This document shows, one piece after another, positions 1-6,931 of a stretch of 14,493 nt of DNA (the stretch's first letter is position 1; every line of letters starts with the position of its first letter). The position numbers and the translations under genes were made by a program. The notes beneath the pieces were generated by a model. The model had not been told where the DNA came from. It saw nothing but the letters and a program-made list of their open reading frames with translations, and made no database searches. The stretch lies in contig WFVP01000002.1 in NCBI GenBank assembly GCA_015491595.1, forward strand, positions 1 to 14,493. The letters are read 5' to 3'. Origin of the DNA: Anaerolineales bacterium (lineage in GTDB: Bacteria; Chloroflexota; Anaerolineae; Anaerolineales; DRMV01).

Positions 1-1077
1 CTCCCGCAGCACGTGCAACAGGGCCTCGTAATCCGCCGCCTCGGAGACGGCCACCGCGGCCCGGTACAGGTGCTCCGTTTCGGCCAGGGCCTTCTGGGTC
101 TGTTCCGCCAGGTACAGAGTGGAGATGCGGGCGCTGGCCTGGATGGCCAGGGATTGCAGGATACGGATTTCTTCCTCGGGGAAGGCCTGTTCCTCGGGGT
201 ACACGGCGAAGAGGAAGCCCACCATGCTCTCGCCCAGGAAGAGGGGCACCCACAGTGCGGAGCGTCCGCCCAGCATCAACGTAATCTGACGTACCGCGGG
301 ATGGACGTGGGGGTCATGCTCCACATCCCGATGCACCGTCACCACCGGCTCCCAGACGGGCTCTTCCTCCCCCGAAGCCATCATGGTGTAGGGGATGCGT
401 TCGGGAAGGCCGGGGGTCAGGCCAGGCATGGCAGACCACTTGGCCAGGGTACGAATCCATTCCGGCCGCTGGGTGCGGGTCAGGGCAGGCTCGAACCAGC
501 TCAGGGAGATGTAGCGGGCGCCCTGCGCGAGAATGGTGAACTCCCGCAGCGTGTTCAGAATCTCCTGGTACGTGGTGGCCTGATTGATGGCCGTGGTGGC
601 CCGATACAACCGCTCCGTTTCGGCCAGGGCCTTTTGGATGCGCTGGAAGAGCTCGGCGTGCTCCAGGGCCAGGGCCGTCTGTTCCAGAATGTCCTGTACC
701 AGCCGCTCTTCCTCCTCGCCCCACTCCCGCTGGCCCGACGCGATGGCCTCCAGCAGGAAGCGCCGGTCCTGGTACCGGCTGGCCGCGGCCAGCATGGCGG
801 GGACATCCCGGTCGCCCGGAAAGAGCTGGGGGCGCAGGGAGGTCAGGGCCTGCCAGCCAAAGGGCGTCAGGGGGGAACGGGAGGGCACCCACTGTTCCCC
901 TTCCACCCGCAAGCCGAACTCCTCCCCCCGTCCGGAGCGCTCGAGCTCAGGTGCTATCCCGCTTTGGGGATGGTCCATGGGCAGCACAGGAGGCTCGAAT
1001 TCCTCCTGGGGCTGCTCAGGAAGCTGAAGCGCCTCCAACCGTTTCTTCAACTCGTCGAGGGATCGAGAGCGGCTCAT
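1..1077 (-). CDS. Soluble multi-GAF sensory protein, 3' end outside the window
   Basis: The minus-strand frame is open from an ATG at 1077 to the window edge, giving 359 residues with no stop, so the C-terminus (and any output domain) lies off the left edge. No membrane segment is visible. Residues 1-18 form a basic amphipathic start (MSRSRSLDELKKRLEALQ), followed by a Pro/Glu-rich linker to about 65. Residues 70-145 look like a degenerate GAF-like segment (GWQALTSLRPQLF, then a REWGEEEERL...ALALEHAELF end). A coiled-coil linker follows (QKALAETERLYR, 148-159), then a GAF domain at about 160-322 with a conserved-looking ALWVPLFLGESMVGFLF core. At 328-359 the linker and the first helix of another GAF repeat at an exact 180-residue offset. 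The start is fixed by a strong ribosome binding site (AGGAGG at 1087-1092, 9-base spacer) and overlaps the ParA-like gene by 62 bases. The GAF ligand is unknown. It could be the N-terminus of a histidine kinase or hybrid kinase, which this window cannot decide. Confidence 0.85.
   Translation of the reverse strand, partial: MSRSRSLDELKKRLEALQLPEQPQEEFEPPVLPMDHPQSGIAPELERSGRGEEFGLRVEGEQWVPSRSPLTPFGWQALTSLRPQLFPGDRDVPAMLAAASRYQDRRFLLEAIASGQREWGEEEERLVQDILEQTALALEHAELFQRIQKALAETERLYRATTAINQATTYQEILNTLREFTILAQGARYISLSWFEPALTRTQRPEWIRTLAKWSAMPGLTPGLPERIPYTMMASGEEEPVWEPVVTVHRDVEHDPHVHPAVRQITLMLGGRSALWVPLFLGESMVGFLFAVYPEEQAFPEEEIRILQSLAIQASARISTLYLAEQTQKALAETEHLYRAAVAVSEAADYEALLHVLRE
72..93. repeat. 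22-bp direct repeat, copy 1
   Basis: This 22-base string occurs again, identical, at 612-633, exactly 540 bases away. It encodes the KALAETE coiled-coil linker that precedes a GAF domain and marks an internal 180-residue duplication in the soluble multi-GAF protein. Confidence 0.9.
612..633. repeat. 22-bp direct repeat, copy 2
   Basis: This is the second identical copy of the linker-coding repeat at 72-93. Flanking bases (about 541-650 against 1-110) are also similar but diverged, as expected for an older in-frame domain duplication. Confidence 0.9.
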
Positions 1078-1828
1078 GAGCGAACACCTCCTGGGCCAGA
1101 GCTCGATAGGCTTGCGCTGCCCGGGAACGGGGCGCGTAATGGGTCACGGGCAATCCCGCGATGGCGGCTTCGCGAATTTTCGTGTCCACCGGAATGGTGG
1201 TCGAACACAATCCCGGTCCCAGGGTGACCTCCAGCCGGGCCCGAATCCATTTGTGCGCCCGATAGCGGGGCTGGTACATGGTCAGGAAGGCCCGGTAGGC
1301 CAGGGCGGGCTGGAAGCGCAGACGGACCCAGCGGATGGCCTGGAGCAAGTAACGCAACGCATAGGCGGAGAAATATTCGGGTTGCGTGGGAATGAGGACC
1401 TGGTCGGCCATGATGAGGGCGTTCAGCGTCAGCAGGTCCTGGCCGGGGGGCGTGTCCACCAGGACGTAGTCATAGGCCGCCTGGGAAGCCCAGGGCCGGA
1501 AAAAGGAACGCAGCAGGGTGTAACTGTCCTGGCTTTTCAGGTCCCGCTGGGCATGGCGGAGCTGCGGCGTGGCAGCCACCACATCCAGGCCCGGGACCTC
1601 GGTGGACAGAATGGCCTCCTGCAAGGGGAGCCGGTACTGGAGCACGTCCACAACGGAGGCCTGGACTTCTTGCGGGATGTGGCCCAGGGCCAGGGTCAGG
1701 CTCCCCTGGGGGTCCAGGTCCACGGCCAGGACCCGATGACCCCGCTCGACCAGGGCTCCGGCCAATGAGGTCACGCTGGTGGTCTTGGCGACACCACCTT
1801 TCGGATGACTAACCACCACGATGTGCAT
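1016..1828 (-). CDS. ParA/MinD-family (Soj-like) partitioning ATPase
   Basis: This 270-residue protein matches the usual length of small chromosomal or positioning ParA ATPases, which dimerise on ATP and bind DNA or membrane to place cargo. The deviant Walker A is at residues 9-17 (PKGGVAKTT), with signature Lys10 and Walker Lys15. The A' motif is at 37-42 (DLDPQG), and Walker B is at 121-128 (YVLVDTPP, Asp125). The C-terminal segment TTIPVDTKIREAA...GLPVTHY...SRAAQAYRALAQEV follows the Soj pattern. Ala14 replaces the more usual Gly in KGGVGKT, a variant tolerated in the family. The start at 1828 is chosen because GGGGAG (1835-1840) lies 6 bases upstream and the protein then begins directly with the beta-strand before Walker A; the open frame extends further upstream but that part is non-homologous. 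It overlaps the upstream GAF gene by 20 bases and the downstream GAF gene by 62. No ParB and no replication gene is present, so a role in positioning the neighbouring sensory proteins is more likely than chromosome segregation (inference). Confidence 0.93.
   Translation of the reverse strand: MHIVVVSHPKGGVAKTTSVTSLAGALVERGHRVLAVDLDPQGSLTLALGHIPQEVQASVVDVLQYRLPLQEAILSTEVPGLDVVAATPQLRHAQRDLKSQDSYTLLRSFFRPWASQAAYDYVLVDTPPGQDLLTLNALIMADQVLIPTQPEYFSAYALRYLLQAIRWVRLRFQPALAYRAFLTMYQPRYRAHKWIRARLEVTLGPGLCSTTIPVDTKIREAAIAGLPVTHYAPRSRAAQAYRALAQEVFAHEPLSIPRRVEETVGGASAS
1087..1092 (-). promoter_or_regulatory. Strong ribosome binding site inside the ParA-like gene
   Basis: The minus strand reads AGGAGG, 9 bases before the ATG at 1077. 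It lies within the last codons of the ParA-like gene and decides the start of the soluble multi-GAF protein, giving a 62-base overlap between the two frames. Confidence 0.75.
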
Positions 1829-4800
1829 GGTCCACTCCCCTGGACGAAGGCGATTCCCCATCCCCGTCCGTCGGCGCCGGTTCAGCATACATGAGCAATT
1901 GCGCCCGTTCCGCGCCCAGGGCGCGACGCAGTTCTTGCAGGGCGACGCGCACCACTTCCTGCGGGTCGGTGGTGGCCCGCAGGCGGGTGGTAATTTCCCG
2001 GACCAGGCGCTCCCGCTCCGCGCGGCGGGAGAGGGTTTCCAGCAACTGTACCCGATCGTACGCACTGGCCAGCTGGTTCACCATCTGACGGAACAGGACC
2101 AGCTCGTCTTCGGTCAGACGTCGCTCGGGGTCGTCCAGGTCCAGGGCCACACTCCCCACCACTTTACCGCGAATGAGCAAGGGGAACAGGATGAGGGACA
2201 CGGTGCCCCGTTGCTTGAGGATGTCCCGAATGGTCTGGGACAGAATGGGCGACTCCTGTACGTTGTAGATGACCACCACGTCCCGGGTGCGCTTGAGGCG
2301 CTGGATGCTCTCATCCCCCTGGTGCGGGAAGCGCACACCCACCAGGGAGGCACCCGGCGCTTCCGGCGTGCGGGACGCCGTGGCCACCAACGTACTCCAG
2401 GAGTCCGTGGGGTCGAAGAGCGCAATACCGCAGTGCAGGGCGTCGAAGACCACCCGCAGACGCTGGGCCGCTTCCTGGAACAGGTCCTGCAAGCGGGTAT
2501 GCCGCCCCAGGGCCTCGGAGAACTCGTACAACAGGCGGAGCTGTTGCGTGCGCCGGTTCAGGTCCACCACCAGGCGCAGGTTGTAGAACACCGAGGAGAG
2601 CACGTACCCCAGGGTAGTGAAGAGCTCCCGGTCTTGGGGAGTGAAGGCTGCGGCGTAGCGCCGTTGCAGCACAATCGCGCCCAGGGGGATGTCCGCGTAC
2701 CGCAAGGGCACGATGAGCTGGGACGCGTGTTCGTTCCAGAACAGGGACTGGGTCAGGGGATTGGCCTCCAGGTCGATGCTTTCGCCCGTCTCCAGGGCCT
2801 GACCGTAAGGCGAATTGGTCACGGTCAAGGCCTGGGGCACGGTCTCGATGTTGCGGGAGTGGCCGTGCAGGCGCAAGATCTGGGAGCCTTCGTCGTAGCG
2901 ATAGATGGCCAGCGCGGTGTCCGGATACAACCGTTCCAGGGTCTGCACCGCGCGGGTCATGGCCTCTTCCACCGAGTCCGCCCGCATGAGTTCCACGACC
3001 AGGCTGTGAAGTTGTTGGTGCTGGCCCAGGAGCTGCTGGACCAGGTCGAACAGGCGGGCGTTCTGGAGGGCGGAGGCCATCTCTTCCGCGAGGAGCTCCA
3101 GCACCGGCGCGTCCTCTTCCGTGAAGGCCCGGGGGCGGTCCACCGCGATTTCCAGCACGCCCCAGGGGACCTCACCCCCCAGCAGCGGAATCAAGGCCCA
3201 GGTCACGTTGTTCAGCGGTCCGGTCTGCTCATGCAGGGCACGCACACAGGTGTCGATGCACGCCTTCCCGGCCTGGAGGATTTTCTCCATGATGCCCGGC
3301 AGCTCCTCCGGGGGCGCCTGTTCCAGGACTGAGGTCCATTGCGCCTCCCCGGCCACCGGTTCCAGCAGGCCCCGACGCGCGTCCCATCGGTACAGCACCA
3401 CATGGGGCCAGCGGAAGGCCTCCTGGACGTAACGCACCAGGTCGCGCGCCAGGTCCTCTTCGGCCTTAAGCTCCCACAACCGGGCCATCTCGGCCACCCG
3501 GTGCAACCAGGCCAGACGCCGCTGGGAACCCACGAACAACCGGGCGGTTTCCAGGGCCACGGCCAGCCGTTCGGCCAGGGTCTGGGCCAGGTCCCGTTCT
3601 TGCGGGGTCCAGAACTGGTTGTCGGGCTTGTGGAGCTCCAGGGTGGCAATGGTGTGCTCCCGCAGGGTCAAGGGGATGCGCAGCACGTGGGGCGGGGCGC
3701 CGTTGCCGCTGGGAAGCTGGGAGACCTCGTCCACCGGTTGCAAACCGGCCCGGTGGTAACGATAGCCCAGGGGCAGATAGTGCTCCACGAACTGCCGCCA
3801 GGCCTCGGCGGTGAGCAACTGCTGGGCCCGGCGCAGGGTCTCCAGGGCTTCCCGCTGTTGCGCGAACAGGCGGGCGTTGGAGATGGCCACGGCCAGCAGG
3901 TCGGCCACAATCCGCAAGGTGGCGATGTCGTCGGGATGGAAGGCGTTGGGTTGCTTGCTCTGCACGTCCAGGACGCCCAGGATGTCCTCACCCACCTGCA
4001 AGGGAAGGGCCATCTCCGAACGGGTCTCGGGGAACTCGGGATTGGGATAGTAGAAGGGGTCTTCCGTCACATCCTCCACCACCCGAACCTGCCCCGTGTG
4101 GGCCACGAAACCCACGATACCCTGTTCGCCCACCCGAAGGCGGAAGCCCCGTTGAATCAGGCGCTTGCCGCCCTCGGTGCTGGCCGCCCGCATCACCGCC
4201 CACTGGCCAGTCTCATCCAGCAGGAAGATGCCCACCTGGTAGAACCCGAACCGCTGGGAGAGCAGGTCCGCGGCCTTTTGCAGAATCACGTCCAGGTCCC
4301 GCTCCATGGTGATGATACGCCCGATATCCGCGGCGGCGTGGGTCTGGGCCATCCGCCGCTGCAGCGCGTAGGTGCGCTCCTGAACCTGTTGCTCCAGGAA
4401 GCGCCGGGAACGGTCCACCTCCTCGGCCATGGCGTTGAAGACCTTGGCCAGGAGGCCCATTTCGTCCGGCCGGTCCTCCGGAAAGCGGAACTGCCAGTTC
4501 CCCTGGGTGTAGGCCTGCAGCCCCTGGATGAAGTTGAGCAGCGGTCGAATCACCATGCGCTGCTGCACCAAGGTAGTCTGCAGCACCGTGAGCAACATGG
4601 CCACCAGGCCCAAACCCGCGGGAATCAGCAGCAGGTGGGTCAGGCTCACCCGGGCCTGGGCCAGGGCCTGTTGCTGCTGGTAAAGGCTCATGCTGAGCAC
4701 CAGGTTCGCCCGTGTGCGCAACCGGGCTTCCAGACGCTCCATGTGGTCCACCAGCCGTTCCACCTCGTCCCACCGCCCGTCCTCAGCGAGGTGGATGAGG

Positions 4801-5270
4801 GTCTCCGTATTTTGCTCCACGCTCCGTAGCAGGAAGAGTACCTCGGTCATCCGCTCCCGCAAGGGACTGGGCTCCGTCTGGCTGTGGACCCAATCGTCGA
4901 TTTCGTTCATCGTCTCCCGCAGATTGCGCAATTGCAAACGCAACGTCGTGGTCAACCGGTAGGTGTCCCGCTGGGGCATGTGGCGGTAGGTGTACAGCAG
5001 AATTTCCTCCACGTGGGGATAGGCCCGCAGCACCAGAATCACCGGCGGGATGGTCTCGAAGGCCGTGGCAATCTGGGCCCGCAAGCGGAAGGCAAAACCC
5101 GTCACCAGCGCGCCCGTGCCTGCCAGGATGAACACCAGCACCACCATGTAGAGCTGGGCCATGCGGCGCAGGGAGCGCCGGGGCCGCAGGGGCACCTGCA
5201 AGGGGGTGCGGGCTTCTTCCCGCTCCGGGGATGCCAGGGACGTGCCTTGTTCACGCAGTTCCTCAACCAT
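1809..5270 (-). CDS. Membrane HAMP / multi-GAF sensor without kinase domain
   Basis: This 1153-residue protein has a basic N-terminus (RRSLRR) before TM1 at about 39-61 and a helical extracytoplasmic region at about 62-210, resembling a four-helix-bundle sensor. TM2 is at about 211-230, a HAMP domain at about 231-290 (IRPL...DEMGLLAKVFNAMAEEV), and a coiled coil reaches about 315. GAF 1 is at about 312-473 (VEDVTEDPFYYPNPEFPETR, ending AISNARLF). A degenerate segment spans about 487-579 (AEAWRQF ... ALETARLF). Three more GAFs lie at about 585-741, 750-900 and 908-1078, then a half-GAF at about 1083-1130 and a disordered tail. No H-box, HATPase, GGDEF, EAL, PP2C or MCP signalling motif is visible. 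The start lies 2 bases after the stop of the preceding gene, with GAG/GAGG at suitable spacing. It probably passes conformational signals across the membrane to a partner kinase or scaffold. The GAF ligands cannot be told from sequence; I saw no obvious bilin-binding cysteine motif. Confidence 0.92.
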   Translation of the reverse strand: MVEELREQGTSLASPEREEARTPLQVPLRPRRSLRRMAQLYMVVLVFILAGTGALVTGFAFRLRAQIATAFETIPPVILVLRAYPHVEEILLYTYRHMPQRDTYRLTTTLRLQLRNLRETMNEIDDWVHSQTEPSPLRERMTEVLFLLRSVEQNTETLIHLAEDGRWDEVERLVDHMERLEARLRTRANLVLSMSLYQQQQALAQARVSLTHLLLIPAGLGLVAMLLTVLQTTLVQQRMVIRPLLNFIQGLQAYTQGNWQFRFPEDRPDEMGLLAKVFNAMAEEVDRSRRFLEQQVQERTYALQRRMAQTHAAADIGRIITMERDLDVILQKAADLLSQRFGFYQVGIFLLDETGQWAVMRAASTEGGKRLIQRGFRLRVGEQGIVGFVAHTGQVRVVEDVTEDPFYYPNPEFPETRSEMALPLQVGEDILGVLDVQSKQPNAFHPDDIATLRIVADLLAVAISNARLFAQQREALETLRRAQQLLTAEAWRQFVEHYLPLGYRYHRAGLQPVDEVSQLPSGNGAPPHVLRIPLTLREHTIATLELHKPDNQFWTPQERDLAQTLAERLAVALETARLFVGSQRRLAWLHRVAEMARLWELKAEEDLARDLVRYVQEAFRWPHVVLYRWDARRGLLEPVAGEAQWTSVLEQAPPEELPGIMEKILQAGKACIDTCVRALHEQTGPLNNVTWALIPLLGGEVPWGVLEIAVDRPRAFTEEDAPVLELLAEEMASALQNARLFDLVQQLLGQHQQLHSLVVELMRADSVEEAMTRAVQTLERLYPDTALAIYRYDEGSQILRLHGHSRNIETVPQALTVTNSPYGQALETGESIDLEANPLTQSLFWNEHASQLIVPLRYADIPLGAIVLQRRYAAAFTPQDRELFTTLGYVLSSVFYNLRLVVDLNRRTQQLRLLYEFSEALGRHTRLQDLFQEAAQRLRVVFDALHCGIALFDPTDSWSTLVATASRTPEAPGASLVGVRFPHQGDESIQRLKRTRDVVVIYNVQESPILSQTIRDILKQRGTVSLILFPLLIRGKVVGSVALDLDDPERRLTEDELVLFRQMVNQLASAYDRVQLLETLSRRAERERLVREITTRLRATTDPQEVVRVALQELRRALGAERAQLLMYAEPAPTDGDGESPSSRGVDHAHRGG

Positions 5271-5272
5271 GG

Positions 5273-6931
5273 CTAAGCCTCACTCCCGTCCGTCGAAGGC
5301 GTTTGGCCGTTTCCAGAGGTCGTGGTGAAGTACAGGCGGGCTTCCTCGGCCTGGAAGATACGGGCCAGATAACGCAACGCTTCCTCCATGAGAGGCTCCA
5401 GCTCCATGTGACCACCCAGTTGCTCCACGAAACCGCGACGAATCTCCTCCATGCGGGCGAAGGAACGGCTCTGCTGGAAGAGCAACGCGGTCTGGAAGGC
5501 CGACAGGTAGTGCTGCAACGCGCTCTGCAGCAGGGTGCGCTCTTCTTCCGTCCAGGGCTGCTCCCGCTCCACTTCCACTTCGCCCACCACCACGCCGTGG
5601 AGCAAAAGGGGCACCCGCAGGCGCGCCCCTTCCTCGTCGGACACTTCCGTCCCCAGGCGGACTTCCAGCGTCTCCTGGGGCAGGGCCCCGCTCCAGGCCT
5701 CCACGGCCAGCTGGCGCTGCAGGCTCTCCAGCTGTTGCAGGGTCCGTTGCAACTGCTGGAAGAGTCGGGCGTTGGAAAGGGCAATGGCCAGCCGGTCGGC
5801 CAGCATCTGAATCACCTGAATGGTCTCCTCGTCAAAGGCATAAGGCTCCTCAAACTGCACCGTCATGGCCCCCAGGACCTCGCCCCGGGCCATGAGGGGG
5901 AAGGCACCCTCCGAGCGGGTCAGCGGCAAATAGGGGTTGGGAAAGTGGGTGGGGTCCTCCTTGACGTCTTGGGCCACCCGGGGCTGGCGATGGGCCACGG
6001 CCCAGGCAATCATGGACCCGCCGCCCAGGGGCAGACGATACCCTTCCTCAACCATTCGGCGCCCCGCCTCGCCGCTGCCCGCGGCCAGCTGGGCGAACTC
6101 ACGACCGGGGTCCAGGAGGAACACGCCCGTGTAGTACAGGCCAAAGGACTCGTGCACCCGATCCACGAATTCCCAAAGCAAGCGGTCTGGGGCCAGGATG
6201 TTGCTGATGGCTTGGGAAATTTCAGCGACGGTTCGAATTTGGTGGACCCGTTTTTCCAGCAACTTCCCCTGCTTTTCCAGACGTTCTCGTTCCCGTTCCA
6301 GGATTTCAGTGAGTTGATGGCTCTCCTCCAAGGAGGTCTCCAAGCGACGTCGATACACGGTAAAAACCATTTGGCTGGCCACCACCACGATGACGAAAGC
6401 GGTAAGACTCAAACCCCAAGGCTCCTGCTCTTTCAAGGGGAGACCTGGAGGAAAGACATCAAACGTCGTGATGTAGAGAAGCGTGCTGCCTGTTATCAGA
6501 GCTAAGACCATGTTGAACAGGGACTGATACGTGGGGAGGAAAATCGCGCCCAGAAAAGACGCGGAGAGTAGCCACAAGATGGATTGTACAGGATTGTCGA
6601 ACACAACACCGGTCAAACCACTCAGGCCATACAACAAGATCAAACCCATCCAAACTCGTACCGAGTAGGGAAATCCAGGAAAAGCGCGGCTCCAAATCAG
6701 CAAGAGCAGGTAGAAAATGGCCCCCACATACGCCCAGAGAACAGGTGACCCTAACCATTGCGTGGCCAGATAAACCAAGAAGGGGATGCCGAAGAGGGCC
6801 ATAATGATGTACAGTTGGTGTAAGAGGCGTTCCTGGTAATGCACCACAAACGTACGACTGGAAAGGCCCTCTTCCTGCTCTTCTAAGGATAAGGAGGGGG
6901 GTTGTGGAGAGGGGAATTGCACTCCTGTCAT
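5273..6931 (-). CDS. Six-helix membrane GAF-domain sensor without kinase domain
   Basis: The protein has 552 residues. After a Pro/Ser/Glu-rich cytoplasmic N-terminus (1-36), six hydrophobic helices lie at about 37-57, 62-80, 92-110, 113-133, 137-156 and 172-193. This is an integral-membrane input module of the MASE or 7TM kind that I cannot assign to a named family. A charged coiled coil (about 195-230; LERERERLEKQGKLLEKR) leads to a complete GAF domain at about 232-395 (QDVKEDPTHFPNPYLPLTRS, ending ALSNARLF). A degenerate GAF-like segment follows at about 408-487 (VEAWSG ... PWTEEERTLL ... TALLF), then a terminal half-GAF at about 494-540 (LARIFQAEEARLYF). There is no kinase or other enzymatic output domain. 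The ATG start overlaps the preceding stop as ATGA, with GGAG 7 bases upstream, which indicates translational coupling. The membrane part is clearly less GC-rich than the GAF part (about 47-55% in two 60-base samples). Function: signal input, partner unknown. Confidence 0.92.
   Translation of the reverse strand: MTGVQFPSPQPPSLSLEEQEEGLSSRTFVVHYQERLLHQLYIIMALFGIPFLVYLATQWLGSPVLWAYVGAIFYLLLLIWSRAFPGFPYSVRVWMGLILLYGLSGLTGVVFDNPVQSILWLLSASFLGAIFLPTYQSLFNMVLALITGSTLLYITTFDVFPPGLPLKEQEPWGLSLTAFVIVVVASQMVFTVYRRRLETSLEESHQLTEILERERERLEKQGKLLEKRVHQIRTVAEISQAISNILAPDRLLWEFVDRVHESFGLYYTGVFLLDPGREFAQLAAGSGEAGRRMVEEGYRLPLGGGSMIAWAVAHRQPRVAQDVKEDPTHFPNPYLPLTRSEGAFPLMARGEVLGAMTVQFEEPYAFDEETIQVIQMLADRLAIALSNARLFQQLQRTLQQLESLQRQLAVEAWSGALPQETLEVRLGTEVSDEEGARLRVPLLLHGVVVGEVEVEREQPWTEEERTLLQSALQHYLSAFQTALLFQQSRSFARMEEIRRGFVEQLGGHMELEPLMEEALRYLARIFQAEEARLYFTTTSGNGQTPSTDGSEA

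Noticed and set aside
1829..2065. Upstream extension of the ParA-like frame to a start at 2065
   Set aside because: The extra 79 residues are a shadow of the preceding GAF gene, and the ATG at 1828 has a good ribosome binding site directly before the conserved first strand.
13..6505. Long plus-strand open frames opposite the sensory operon (about 400-500 codons each)
   Set aside because: They are antisense shadows of GC-rich genes: their products are low-complexity Gly/Gln/His/Leu-rich strings with no domain, they lack ribosome binding sites, and the minus-strand products are clear protein families.
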